From Antedon mediterranea (lineage: Eukaryota > Echinodermata > Crinoidea > Comatulida > Antedonidae), in the NCBI RefSeq assembly GCF_964355755.1, contig NC_092677.1:20680101-20744100 (forward strand): 64,000 bases of DNA, written 5' to 3'. The position numbers and the translations under genes were made by a program. The notes under the pieces are model-generated. The model saw only the letters and a list, made by a program, of their open reading frames with translations. It made no database searches and had not been told where the DNA came from. Positions 48,297 to 62,637 of this stretch are shown here, piece after piece (the stretch's first letter is position 1; every line of letters begins with the position of its first letter).

Positions 48297-51200
48297 GCAT
48301 TTGGAGACGTTTTAGACCATTTTGTGATTTTCGAAAAAACTTGTTAACATAAAAACACCAAAGTGCTCAGAATACCTTCAAATCGCATTTTGAGACGTTT
48401 TAGACCATTTTGTGATTTTCGAAAAAACAACATAAAAACACCAAAGTGCTCAGAATACCTTCAAATCGCATTTGGAGACGTTTTAGACCATTTTGTGATT
48501 TTGGAAAAAACTTGTTAACATAAAAACACCAAAGTGCTCAGAATACCTTCAAATCGTATTTTGAGACGTTTTAGACAATTTTGTGATTTTCGAAAAAACT
48601 TGTTAACATAAAAACACCAAAGTGCTTAGAAAAGCTTCAAATCGCATTTGGAGACGTTTTAGATCATTTTGTGCATTTCGATGAAACTTGGTTACACAAA
48701 AACATCAAAGTGTACAGAATAGCTTCAAATCGCATTAGAAACCGTTTTAGACCATTTTGAGCATTTCGAAAAAACTTTTTCACACAAAACATCAAAGTGT
48801 ACAAAATAGCTTCAAATCGCATTTGGAGACGTTTTAGACAATTTTGTGATTTTCGAAAAAACTTGTTTACATAAAAACACCAAAGTGCTAAGAATAGCTT
48901 CCAATCGCATTTGGAGACGTTTTAGACCCTTTTGTGCATTTCGATGAAACTTGGTTACACAAAAACATCAAAGTGCTTAAAATCACATTAGAAACCGTTT
49001 TAGACCATTTTGAGCATTTCGTTAAAATTTTTCACAGAAAAACATCAAAGAGCAAAAAATAGCTTAATATCGTATTTAAAAACGTTTTAGACCATTTTGA
49101 GCATTTCGACAAAACTTTTTCACACAAAACATCAAAGTGTACAGAATAGCTTCAAATCGCATTTGGAGACGTTTTAACCCATTTTGAGCATTTCGATAAA
49201 ATTTTACACACAAAAACATCAAAGTGCACAAAATAGCTTAATATGGTATTTAAAAACGTTTTAGAACATTTTGAGCATTTCAACAAAACTTTTTCTCACA
49301 AAACATCAAAGTGTACAGAATAGCTTCAAATCGCATTTGGAGACGTTTTAGACCATTTTGTGCATTTCGATGAAACTTGGTTACACAAAAACATCAAAGT
49401 GCTTAAAATCACATTTTGAGCATTTCGTTAAAACTTTTCACACAAAAACATCAAAGAGTAAAAAATAGCTTAATATCGTATTTAAAAACGTTTTAGACCA
49501 TTTTGAGCATTTCGACAAAATTTTTTCACACAAAACATCAAAGTTTACAGAATAGCTTTAAATCGCATTTGGAGACGTTTTAGACCATTTTGTTAATTTC
49601 GATGAAACAAAAACACAAAAACATCAAATTGCACAAAATGGCTTAATATGATATGGGAAAACGTTTTAGACCATTTTGAACATTTCGTTAAAAGTTTTCA
49701 CACAAAAACATCAAAGTCCACAAAATAGCTTAATATCGTATTTAAAAACGTTTTAGACCATTTTGAGCATTTCGAAAAAACTTTTTCACACAAAACATCA
49801 AAGTTTACAAAATAGCTTCAAATCGCATTTGGAGACGTTTTTAGACCATTTTGTGATTTTCGAAAAAACTTGTTAACATAAAAACACCAAAGTGCTCAGA
49901 ATACCTTCAAATCGCATTTTGAGACGTTTTAGACCATTTTGTGATTTTCGAAAAAACTTGTTAATATAAAAACACCAAAGTGCTCAGAATACCTTCAAAT
50001 CGTGTTTTGAGACGTTTTAGACCATTTTGTGATTTTCGAAAAAACTTGTTAACATAAAAACACCAAAGTGCTCAGAATACCTTCAAATCGAATTTTGAGA
50101 CGTTTTAGACCATTTTGTGATTTTCGAAAAAACTTGTTAACATAAAAACACCAAAGTGCTCAGAATACCTTCAAATCGTGTTTTGAGACGTTTTAGACCA
50201 TTTTGTGATTTTCGAAAAAACTTGTTAACATAAAAACACCAAAGTGCTTAGAAAAGCTTCAAATCGCATTTGGAGACGTTTTAGACCATTTTTTTCATTT
50301 CGATGAAACTTGGTTACACAAAAACATCAAAGAGCACAAAAGATCTTAATATCGTAATTAAAAACGTTTTAGACCATTTTGAGCATTTCGAAAAAACTTT
50401 TTCACACTAAACATCAAAGTGTACAAAATAGCTTCAAATCGCATTTTGAGACGTTTTAGACAATTTTGTGATTTTCGAAAAAACTTGTTTACATAAAAAC
50501 ACCAAAGTGCTTAGAAAAGCTTCAAATCGCATTTGGAGACGTTTTAGACCATTTTGTGCATTTCGATGAAACTTGGTTACACAAAAACATCAAAGTGCTT
50601 AAAATCACATTTTGAGCATTTCGTTAAAACTTTTCACACAAAAACATCAAAGTCCACAAAATAGTTTAATATCGTATTTAAAAACGTTTTAGACCATTTT
50701 GAGCATTTCGAAAAAACTTTTCCACACAAAACATCAAAGTTTACAAAATAGCTTCAAATCGCATTTGGAGACGTTTTAGACCATTTTGTGATTTTCGAAA
50801 AAACTTGATAACATAAAAACACCAAAGTGCTCAGAATACCTTCAAATCGTGTTTTGAGACGTATTAGACCATTTTGTAATTTTCGAAAAAACTTGTTAAC
50901 ATAAAAACACCAAAGTGCTCAGAATACCTTCACATCGCATTTTGAGACGTTTTAGACCATTTTGTGATTTTCGAAAAAACTTGTTAACATAAAAACACCA
51001 AAGTGCTTAGAAAAGCTTGAAATCGCATTTGGAGACGTTTTAGACCATTTTGTGCATTTCGATGAAACTTGGTTACACAAAAACATCAAAGTGCTTAAAA
51101 TCACATTTTGAGCATTTCGTTAAAACTTTTCACACAAAAACATCAAAGAGTAAAAAATAGCTTAATATCGTATTTAAAAACGTTTTAGACCATTTTGAGC

Positions 51201-51604
51201 ATTTCGACAAAATTTTTTCACACAAAACATCAAAGTGTACAGAATAGCTTTAAATCGCATTTGGAGACGTTTTAGACCATTTTGTTCATTTCGATGAAAC
51301 AAAAACACAAAAACATCAAATTGCACAAAATGGCTTAATATGATATGGGAAAACGTTTTAGACCATTTTGAACATTTCGTTAAAAGTTTTAACAAAAAAA
51401 CATCAAAGTCCAAAAAATAGCTTAATATCGTATTTAAAAACGTTTTAGACAATTTTGAGCATTTCGAAAAAACTTTTTCACACAAAACATCAAAGTTTAC
51501 AAAATAGCTTCAAATCGCATTTGGAGACGTTTTAGACCATTTTGTGATTTTCGAAAAAACTTGTTAACATAAAAACACCAAAGTGCTCAGAATACCTTCA
51601 AATC
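48297..51604 (+). repeat. HOR-E copy 2 (3,308 bp)
   Basis: Copy of 44990-48296 with one extra T (ACGTTTTTAGACC near 49835) and scattered single-base changes, for example CATTTTTTTCATTTCG near 50286, AATAGTTTAATATCG near 50663 and ACGTATTAGACC near 50860. Confidence 0.88.
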
Positions 51605-54000
51605 GCATTTTGAGACGTTTTAGACCATTTTGTGATTTTCGAAAAAACTTGTTAACATAAAAACACCAAAGTGCTCAGAATACCTTCAAATCGTGTTTTG
51701 AGACGTTTTAGACCATTTTGTGATTTTGGAAAAACTTGTTAACATAAAAACACCAAAGTGCTCAGAATACCTTCAAATCGCATTTGGAGACGTTTTAGAC
51801 CATTTTGTGATTTTCGAAAAAACTTGTTAACATAAAAACACCAAAGTGCTCAGAAAAGCTTCAAATCGCAATTGGAGACGTTTTAAACCATTTTGTTCAT
51901 TTCGATGAAACTTGGTTACACAAAAACATCAAATTGCACAAAATGGCTTAATATGGTATGGGAAAACGTTTTAGACCATTTTGAACATTTCGAGAAAACT
52001 TTTTCACACAAAACTTCAAAGTGTACAGAATAGCTTCAAATCGCATTAGAAACCGTTTTAGACCATTTTGAGCATTTCGAAAAAAACTTTTTCACACAAA
52101 ACATCAAAGTTTACAAAATAGCTTCAAATCGCATTTGGAGACGTTTTAGACCATTTTGTGATTTTCGAAAAAACTTGTTAACATAAAAACACCAAAGTGC
52201 TCAGAATACCTTCAAATCGCATTTTGAGACGTTTTAGACCATTTTGTGATTTTCGAAAAAACTTGTTAACATAAAAATACCAAAGTGCTCAGAATACCTT
52301 CAAATCGTGTTTTGAGACGTTTTAGACCATTTTGTGATTTTCGAAAAAACTTGTTAACATAAAAACACCAAAGTGCTCAGAATACCTTCAAATCGCATTT
52401 GGAGACGTTTTAGACCATTTTGTGATTTTCGAAAAAACTTGTTAACATAAAAACACCAAAGTGCTCAGAAAAGCTTCAAATCGCATTTGGAGACGTTTTA
52501 AACCATTTTGTTCATTTCGATGAAACTTGGTTACACAAAAACATCAAAGAGCACAAAAGTATTTAAAAACGTTTTAGACCATTTTGAGCATTCCGACAAA
52601 ACTTTTTCACACAAAACATCAAAGTGTACAGAATAGCTTTAAATCGCATTTGGAGACGTTTTAGACCATTTTGTAGTTTTCGAAAAAACTTGTTAACATA
52701 AAAACACAAAAGAGCTTCAAATCGCATTTGGAGACGTTTTAGACCCTTTTGTGCATTTCGATGAAACTTGGTTACACAAAAACATCAAAGTGCTTAAAAT
52801 CACATTAGAAACCGTTTTAGACCATTTTGAGCATTTCGTTAAAACTTTTCACACAAAAACATCAAAGTCCACAAAATAGCTTAATATCGTATTCAAAAAC
52901 GTTTTAGACCATTTTGAGCATTTCGAAAAAACTTTTTCACACAAAACATCAAAGTTTACAAAATAGCTTCAAATCGCATTTGGAGACGTTTTAGACCATT
53001 TTGTGATTTTCGAAAAAACTTGTTAACATAAAAACACCAAAGTGCTCAGAATACCTTCAAATCGCATTTTGAGACGTTTTAGACCATTTTGTGATTTTCA
53101 AAAAAACAACATAAAAACACCAAAGTGCTCAGAATACCTTCAAATCGCATTTGGAGACGTTTTAGACCATTTTGTGCATTTCGATGAAACTTGGTTACAC
53201 AAAAACATCAAAGTGTACAGAATAGCTTCAAATCGCATTAGAAACCGTTTTAGACCATTTTGAGCATTTCGAAAAAACTTTTTCACACAAAACATCAAAG
53301 TGTACAAAATAGCTTCAAATCGCATTTGGAGACGTTTTAGACAATTTTGTGATTTTCGAAAAAACTTGTTTACATAAAAACACCAAAGTGCTCAGAATAG
53401 CTTCCAATCGCATTTGGAGACGTTTTAGACCCTTTTGTGCATTTCGATGAAACTTGGTTACACAAAAACATCAAAGTGCTTAAAATCACAGTAGAGACCG
53501 TTTTAGACCATTTTGAGCATTTCGTTAAAATTTTTCACAGAAAAACATCAAAGAGCAAAAAATAGCTTAATATCGTATTTAAAAACGTTTTAGACCATTT
53601 TGAGCATTTCGACAAAACTTTTTCACACAAAACATCAAAGTGTACAGATAAGCTTCAAATCGCATTTGGAGACGTTTTAAACCATTTTGAGCATTTCGAT
53701 AAAATTTTACACACAAAAACATCAAAGTGCACAAAATAGCTTAATATGGTATTTAAAAACGTTTTAGACCATTTTGAGCATTTCAACAAAACTTTTTCTC
53801 ACAAAACATCAAAGTGTACAGAATAGCTTCAAATCGCATTTGGAGACGTTTTAGACCATTTTGTGCATTTCGATGAAACTTGGTTACACAAAAACATCAA
53901 AGTGCTTAAAATCACATTTTGAGCATTTCGTTAAAACTTTTCACACAAAAACATCAAAGTCCACAAAATAGCTTAATATCGTATTTAAAAACGTTTTAGA
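51605..54000 (+). repeat. Mixed satellite
   Basis: Includes a one-base-short TTTTGGAAAAACTTG near 51725, a third copy of the 712-bp-type segment from about 51850, a GCATTCCGAC segment from about 52590, a 5-bp-deleted unit near 53106, and the 53491-53990 stretch shared with 40316-40815. No gene. Confidence 0.7.
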
Positions 54001-54750
54001 CCATTTTGAGCATTCCGTCAAAACTTTTTCACACAAAACATCAAAGTGTACAGAATAGCTTTAAATCGCATTTGGAGACGTTTTAGACCATTTTGTAGTT
54101 TTCGAAAAAACTTGTTAACATAAAAACACAAAAGAGCTTCAAATCGCATTTGGAGACGTTTTAGACCCTTTTGTGCATTTCGATGAAACTTGGTTACACA
54201 AAAACATCAAAGTGCTTAAAATCACATTAGAAACCGTTTTAGACCATTTTGAGCATTTCGTTAAAACTTTTCACACAAAAACATCAAAGTCCACAAAATA
54301 GCTTAATATCGTATTTAAAAACGTTTTAGACCATTTTGAGCATTTCGAAAAAACTTTTTCACACAAAACATCAAAGTTTACAAAATAGCTTCAAATCGCA
54401 TTTGGAGACGTTTTAGACCATTTTGTGATTTTCGAAAAAACTTGTTAACATAAAAACACCAAAGTGCTCAGAATACCTTCAAATCGCATTTTGAGACGTT
54501 TTAGACCATTTTGTGATTTTCGAAAAAACAACATAAAAACACCAAAGTGCTCAGAATACCTTCAAATCGCATTTGGAGACGTTTTAGACCATTTTGTGAT
54601 TTTCGAAAAAACTTGTTAACATAAAAACACCAAAGTGCTCAGAATACCTTCAAATCGTATTTTGAGACGTTTTAGACAATTTTGTGATTTTCGAAAAAAC
54701 TTGTTAACATAAAAACACCAAAGTGCTTAGAAAAGCTTCAAATCGCATTT
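54001..54750 (+). repeat. HOR-A fragment and linker, copy of 11725-12480
   Basis: Begins CCATTTTGAGCATTCCGTC and matches 11725 onward at offset 42,276 to about 54750, including the 5-bp-deleted unit near 54530. The long-range copy links two places about 42 kb apart. Confidence 0.78.
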
Positions 54751-57700
54751 GGAGACGTTTTAGACAATTTTGTGATTTTCGAAAAAACTTGTTTACATAA
54801 AAACACGAAAGTGCTAAGAATAGCTTCCAATCGCATTTGGAGACGTTTTAGACCCTTTTGTGCATTTCGATGAAACTTGGTTACACAAAAACATCAAAGT
54901 GCTTAAAATCACATTAGAAACCGTTTTAGACCATTTTGAGCATTTCGTTAAAATTTTTCACAGAAAAACATCAAAGAGCAAAAAATAGCTTAATATCGTA
55001 TTTAAAAACGTTTTAGACCATTTTGAGCATTTCGACAAAACTTTTTCACACAAAATATCAAAGTGTACAGAATAGCTTCAAATCGCATTTTGAGACGTTT
55101 TAACCCATTTTGAGCATTTCGATAAAATTTTACACACAAAAACATCAAAGTGCACAAAATAGCTTAATATGGTATTTAAAAACGTTTTAGACCATTTTGA
55201 GCAATTCAACAAAACTTTTTCTCACAAAACATCAAAGTGTACAGAATAGCTTCAAATCGCATTTGGAGACGTTTTAGACCATTTTGTGCATTTCGATGAA
55301 ACTTGGTTACACAAAAACATCAAAGTGCTTAAAATCACATTTTGAGCATTTCGTTAAAACTTTTCACACAAAAACATCAAAGTCCACAAAATAGCTTAAT
55401 ATCGTATTTAAAAACGTTTTAGACCATTTTGAGCATTTCGAAAAAACTTTTCCACACAAAACATCAAAGTTTACAAAATAGCTTCAAATCGCATTTGGAG
55501 ACGTTTTAGACCATTTTGTGATTTTCGAAAAAACTTGTTAACATAAAAACACCAAAGTGCTCAGAATACCTTCAAATCGCATTTGGAGACGTTTTAGACC
55601 CTTTTGTGCATTTCGATGAAACTTGGTTACACAAAAACATCAAAGTGCTTAAAATCACATTAGAAACCGTTTTAGACCATTTTGAGCATTTCGTTAAAAT
55701 TTGTCACAGAAAAACATCAAAGAGCAAAAAATATCTTAATATCGTATTTAAAAACGTTTTAGACCATTTTGAGCATTTCGACAAAACTTTTTCACACAAA
55801 ACATCAAAGTGTACAAAATAGCTTCAAATCGCATTTGGAGACGTTTTAACCCATTTTGAGCATTTCGATAAAATTTTACACACAAAAACATCAAAGTGCA
55901 CAAAATAGCTTAATATGGTATTTAAAAACGTTTTAGACCATTTTGAGCATTTCAACAAAACTTTTTCTCACAAAACATCAAAGTGTACAGAATAGCTTCA
56001 AATCGCATTTGGAGACGTTTTAGACTTTTTTGTGCATTTCGATGAAACTTGGTTACACAAAAACATCAAAGTGCTTAAAATCACATTTTGAGCATTTCGT
56101 TAAAACTTTTCACACAAAAACATCAAAGTCCACAAAATAGCTTAATATCGTATTTAAAAACGTTTTAGACCATTTTGAGCATTTCGAAAAAACTTTTCCA
56201 CACAAAACATCAAAGTTTACAAAATAGCTTCAAATCGCATTTGGAGACGTTTTAGACCATTTTGTGATTTTCGAAAAAACTTGATAACATAAAAACACCA
56301 AAGTGCTCAGAATACCTTCAAATCGTGTTTTGAGACGTTTTAGACCATTTTGTAATTTTCGAAAAAACTTGTTAACATAAAAACACCAAAGTGCTCAGAA
56401 TACCTTCACATCGCATTTTGAGACGTTTTAGACCATTTTGTGATTTTCGAAAAAACTTGTTAACATAAAAACACCAAAGTGCTTAGAAAAGCTTGAAATC
56501 GCATTTGGAGACGTTTTAGACCATTTTGTGCATTTCGATGAAACTTGGTTACACAAAAACATCAAAGTGCTTAAAATCACATTTTGAGCATTTCGTTAAA
56601 ACTTTTCACACAAAAACATCAAAGAGTAAAAAATAGCTTAATATCGTATTTAAAAACGTTTTAGACCATTTTGAGCATTTCGACAAAATTTTTTCACACA
56701 AAACATCAAAGTGTACAGAATAGCTTTAAATCGCATTTGGAGACGTTTTAGACCATTTTGTTCATTTCGATGAAACAAAAACACAAAAACATCAAATTGC
56801 ACAAAATGGCTTAATATGATATGGGAAAACGTTTTAGACCATTTTGAACATTTCGTTAAAAGTTTTCACACAAAAACATCAAAGTCCACAAAATAGCTTA
56901 ATATCGTATTTAAAAACGTTTTAGACCATTTTGAGCATTTCGAAAAAACTTTTTCACACAAAACATCAAAGTTTACAAAATAGCTTCAAATCGCATTTGG
57001 AGACGTTATAGACCATTTTGTGATTTTCGAAAAAACTTGTTAACATAAAAACACCAAAGTGCTCAGAATACCTTCAAGTCGCATTTTGAGACGTTTTAGA
57101 CCATTTTGTGATTTTCGAAAAAACTTGTTAACATAAAAACACCAAAGTGCTCAGAATCGTGTTTTGAGACGTTTTAGACCATTTTGTGATTTTCGAAAAA
57201 ACTTGTTAACATAAAAACACCAAAGTGCTTAGAAAAGCTTCAAATCGCATTTGGAGACGTTTTAGACCATTTTGTTCATTTCGATGAAACTTGGTTACAC
57301 AAAAACATCAAAGAGCACAAAAGATCTTAATATCGTATTTAAAAACGTTTTAGACCATTTTGAGCATTTCGAAAAAACTTTTTCACACAAAACATCAAAG
57401 TGTACAAAATAGCTTCAAATCGCATTTGGAGACGTTTTAGACAATTTTGTGATTTTCGAAAAAACTTGTTTACATAAAAACACCAAAGTGCTTAGAAAAG
57501 CTTCAAATCGCATTTGGAGACGTTTTAAACCATTTTGTTCATTTCGATGAAACTTGGTTACACAAAAACATCAAAGAGCACAAAAGTATTTAAAAACGTT
57601 TTAGACCATTTTGAGCATTTCGACAAAACTTTTTCACACAAAACATCAAAGTGTACAGAATAGCTTCAAATCGCATTTGGAGACGTTTTAACCCATTTTG

Positions 57701-58085
57701 AGCATTTCGATAAAATTTTACACACAAAAAACATCAAAGTGCACAAAATAGCTTAATATGGTATTTAAAAACGTTTTAGACCATTTTGAGCATTTCAACA
57801 AAACTTTTTCTCACAAAACATCAAAGTGTACAGAATAGCTTCAAATCGCATTTGGAGACGTTTTAGACCATTTTGTGCATTTCGATGAAACTTGGTTACA
57901 CAAAAACATCAAAGTGCTTAAAATCACATTTTGAGCATTTCGTTAAAACTTTTCACACAAAAACATCAAAGTCCACAAAATAGCTTAATATCGTATTTAA
58001 AAACGTTTTAGACCATTTTGAGCATTTCGAAAAAACTTTTCCACACAAAACATCAAAGTTTACAAAATAGCTTCAAATCGCATTT
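54751..58085 (+). repeat. 3,335-bp repeat copy 1 (contains block D copy 3)
   Basis: The ACACGAAAGTGCTAAGAATAGC marker is at 54806 and 58141, and block D starts at 55396 and 58731, both 3,335 bp apart. Inside, 54751 to about 57140 matches 12650 onward at offset 42,101, apart from the 232-bp length difference of block D copy 2. One extra A is found near 57725 (CACACAAAAAACATC). Confidence 0.82.
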
Positions 58086-59105
58086 GGAGACGTTTTAGAC
58101 AATTTTGTGATTTTTGAAAAAACTTGTTTACATAAAAACACGAAAGTGCTAAGAATAGCTTCCAATCGCATTTGGAGACGTTTTAGACCCTTTTGTGCAT
58201 TTCGATGAAACTTGGTTACACAAAAACATCAAAGTGCTTAAAATCACATTAGAAACCGTTTTAGACCATTTTGAGCATTTCGTTAAAATTTTTCACAGAA
58301 AAACATCAAAGAGCAAAAAATAGCTTAATATCGTATTTAAAAACGTTTTAGACCATTTTGAGCATTTCAACAAAACTTTTTCACACAAAATATCAAAGTG
58401 TACAGAATAGCTTCAAATCGCATTTTGAGACGTTTTAACCCATTTTGAGCATTTCGATAAAATTTTACACACAAAAACATCAAAGTGCACAAAATAGCTT
58501 AATATGGTATTTAAAAACGTTTTAGACCATTTTGAGCAATTCAACAAAACTTTTTCTCACAAAACATCAAAGTGTACAGAATAGCTTCAAATCGCATTTG
58601 GAGACGTTTTAGACCATTTTGTGCATTTCGATGAAACTTGGTTACACAAAAACATCAAAGTGCTTAAAATCACATTTTGAGCATTTCGTTAAAACTTTTC
58701 ACACAAAAACATCAAAGTCCACAAAATAGCTTAATATCGTATTTAAAAACGTTTTAGACCATTTTGAGCATTTCGAAAAAACTTTTCCACACAAAACATC
58801 AAAGTTTACAAAATAGCTTCAAATCGCATTTGGAGACGTTTTAGACCATTTTGTGATTTTCGAAAAAACTTGTTAACATAAAAACACCAAAGTGCTCAGA
58901 ATACCTTCAAATCGCATTTGGAGACGTTTTAGACCCTTTTGTGCATTTCGATGAAACTTGGTTACACAAAAACATCAAAGTGCTTAAAATCACATTAGAA
59001 ACCGTTTTAGACCATTTTGAGCATTTCGTTAAAATTTGTCACAGAAAAACATCAAAGAGCAAAAAATATCTTAATATCGTATTTAAAAACGTTTTAGACC
59101 ATTTT
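58086..59105 (+). repeat. 3,335-bp repeat copy 2, leading part (block D copy 4 starts at 58731)
   Basis: Copy of 54751-55770 with private changes (ATTTTTGAAAAAACTTG near 58112, CATTTCAACAAAACTTTTTCAC near 58365). It runs into the 1,766-bp tandem repeat. Confidence 0.8.
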
Positions 59106-60871
59106 GAGCATTTCGACAAAACTTTTTCACACAAAACATCAAAGTGTACAAAATAGCTTCAAATCGCATTTGGAGACGTTTTAACCCATTTTGAGCATTT
59201 CGATAAAATTTTACACACAAAAACATCAAAGTGCACAAAATAGCTTAATATGGTATTTAAAAACGTTTTAGACCATTTTGAGCATTTCAACAAAACTTTT
59301 TCTCACAAAACATCAAAGTGTACAGAATAGCTTCAAATCGCATTTGGAGACGTTTTAGACTTTTTTGTGCATTTCGATGAAACTTGGTTACACAAAAACA
59401 TCAAAGTGCTTAAAATCACATTTTGAGCATTTCGTTAAAACTTTTCACACAGAAACATCAAAGTCCACAAAATAGCTTAATATCGTATTTAAAAACGTTT
59501 TAGACCATTTTGAGCATTTCGAAAAAACTTTTCCACACAAAACATCAAAGTTTACAAAATAGCTTCAAATCGCATTTGGAGACGTTTTAGACCATTTTGT
59601 GATTTTCGAAAAAACTTGATAACATAAAAACACCAAAGTGCTCAGAATACCTTCAAATCGTGTTTTGAGACGTTTTAGACCATTTTGTAATTTTCGAAAA
59701 AACTTGTTAACATAAAAACACCAAAGTGCTCAGAATACCTTCACATCGCATTTTGAGACGTTTTAGACCATTTTGTGATTTTCGAAAAAACTTGTTAACA
59801 TAAAAACACCAAAGTGCTTAGAAAAGCTTGAAATCGCATTTGGAGACGTTTTAGACCATTTTGTGCATTTCGATGAAACTTGGTTACACAAAAACATCAA
59901 AGTGCTTAAAATCACATTTTGAGCATTTCGTTAAAACTTTTCACACAAAAACATCAAAGAGTAAAAAATAGCTTAATATCGTATTTAAAAACGTTTTAGA
60001 CCATTTTGAGCATTTCGACAAAATTTTTTCACACAAAACATCAAAGTGTACAGAATAGCTTTAAATCGCATTTGGAGACGTTTTAGACCATTTTGTTCAT
60101 TTCGATGAAACAAAAACACAAAAACATCAAATTGCACAAAATGGCTTAATATGATATGGGAAAACGTTTTAGACCATTTTGAACATTTCGTTAAAAGTTT
60201 TCACACAAAAACATCAAAGTCCACAAAATAGCTTAATATCGTATTTAAAAACGTTTTAGACCATTTTGAGCATTTCGAAAAAACTTTTTCACACAAAACA
60301 TCAAAGTTTACAAAATAGCTTCAAATCGCATTTGGAGACGTTATAGACCATTTTGTGATTTTCGAAAAAACTTGTTAACATAAAAACACCAAAGTGCTCA
60401 AAATACCTTCAAATCGCATTTTGAGACGTTTTAGACCATTTTGTGATTTTCGAAAAAACTTGTTAACATAAAAACACCAAAGTGCTCAGAATCGTGTTTT
60501 GAGACGTTTTAGACCATTTTGTGATTTTCGAAAAAACTTGTTAACATAAAAACACCAAAGTGCTTAGAAAAGCTTCAAATCGCATTTGGAGACGTTTTAG
60601 ACCATTTTGTTCATTTCGATGAAACTTGGTTACACAAAAACATCAAAGAGCACAAAAGATCTTAATATCGTATTTAAAAACGTTTTAGACCATTTTGAGC
60701 ATTTCGAAAAAACTTTTTCACACAAAACATCAAAGTGTACAAAATAGCTTCAAATCGCATTTGGAGACGTTTTAGACAATTTTGTGATTTTCGAAAAAAC
60801 TTGATTACATAAAAACACCAAAGTGCTTAGAAAAGCTTCAAATCGCATTTGGAGACGTTTTAAACCATTTT
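59106..60871 (+). repeat. 1,766-bp tandem repeat, copy 1
   Basis: Repeated at 60872-62637: ACTTTTTTGTGC at about 59359 and 61125, and the private TGCTCAAAATACC at 60395 and 62161, both 1,766 bp apart. It contains block D markers. The private AAAATACC change in both copies shows the duplication is younger than that mutation. Confidence 0.86.
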
Positions 60872-62637
60872 GAGCATTTCGACAAAACTTTTTCACACAA
60901 AACATCAAAGTGTACAAAATAGCTTCAAATCGCATTTGGAGACGTTTTAACCCATTTTGAGCATTTCGATAAAATTTTACACACAAAAACATCAAAGTGC
61001 ACAAAATAGCTTAATATGGTATTTAAAAACGTTTTAGACCATTTTGAGCATTTCAACAAAACTTTTTCTCACAAAACATCAAAGTGTACAGAATAGCTTC
61101 AAATCGCATTTGGAGACGTTTTAGACTTTTTTGTGCATTTCGATGAAACTTGGTTACACAAAAACATCAAAGTGCTTAAAATCACATTTTGAGCATTTCG
61201 TTAAAACTTTTCACACAAAAACATCAAAGTCCACAAAATAGCTTAATATCGTATTTAAAAACGTTTTAGACCATTTTGAGCATTTCGAAAAAACTTTTCC
61301 ACACAAAACATCAAAGTTTACAAAATAGCTTCAAATCGCATTTGGAGACGTTTTAGACCATTTTGTGATTTTCGAAAAAACTTGATAACATAAAAACACC
61401 AAAGTGCTCAGAATACCTTCAAATCGTGTTTTGAGACGTTTTAGACCATTTTGTAATTTTCGAAAAAACTTGTTAACATAAAAACACCAAAGTGCTCAGA
61501 ATACCTTCACATCGCATTTTGAGACGTTTTAGACCATTTTGTGATTTTCGAAAAAACTTGTTAACATAAAAACACCAAAGTGCTTAGAAAAGCTTGAAAT
61601 CGCATTTGGAGACGTTTTAGACCATTTTGTGCATTTCGATGAAACTTGGTTACACAAAAACATCAAAGTTCTTAAAATCACATTTTGAGCATTTCGTTAA
61701 AACTTTTCACACAAAAACATCAAAGAGTAAAAAATAGCTTAATATCGTATTTAAAAACGTTTTAGACCATTTTGAGCATTTCGACAAAATTTTTTCACAC
61801 AAAACATCAAAGTGTACAGAATAGCTTTAAATCGCATTTGGAGACGTTTTAGACCATTTTGTTCATTTCGATGAAACAAAAACACAAAAACATCAAATTG
61901 CACAAAATGGCTTAATATGATATGGGAAAACGTTTTAGACCATTTTGAACATTTCGTTAAAAGTTTTCACACAAAAACATCAAAGTCCACAAAATAGCTT
62001 AATATCGTATTTAAAAACGTTTTAGACCATTTTGAGCATTTCGAAAAAACTTTTTCACACAAAACATCAAAGTTTACAAAATAGCTTCAAATCGCATTTG
62101 GAGACGTTATAGACCATTTTGTGATTTTCGAAAAAACTTGTTAACATAAAAACACCAAAGTGCTCAAAATACCTTCAAATCGCATTTTGAGACGTTTTAG
62201 ACCATTTTGTGATTTTCGAAAAAACTTGTTAACATAAAAACACCAAAGTGCTCAGAATCGTGTTTTGAGACGTTTTAGACCATTTTGTGATTTTCGAAAA
62301 AACTTGTTAACATAAAAACACCAAAGTGCTTAGAAAAGCTTCAAATCGCATTTGGAGACGTTTTAGACCATTTTGTTCATTTCGATGAAACTTGGTTACA
62401 CAAAAACATCAAAGAGCACAAAAGATCTTAATATCGTATTTAAAAACGTTTTAGACCATTTTGAGCATTTCGAAAAAACTTTTTCACACAAAACATCAAA
62501 GTGTACAAAATAGCTTCAAATCGCATTTGGAGACGTTTTAGACAATTTTGTGATTTTCGAAAAAACTTGATTACATAAAAACACCAAAGTGCTTAGAAAA
62601 GCTTCAAATCGCATTTGGAGACGTTTTAAACCATTTT
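60872..62637 (+). repeat. 1,766-bp tandem repeat, copy 2
   Basis: The join with copy 1 is a hybrid unit at about 60860-60890 (TTTTAAACCATTTTG followed by AGCATTTCGACAAAAC). The parental order at 62638 is TTTTAAACCATTTTG followed by TTCATTTCGATG. This fits crossover within the shared core CCATTTTG. Confidence 0.85.

Noticed and set aside
53042-53263. 73-codon plus-strand frame
   Set aside because: Chance frame through satellite units, overlapping an opposite-strand frame of the same kind. There is no independent evidence of coding.
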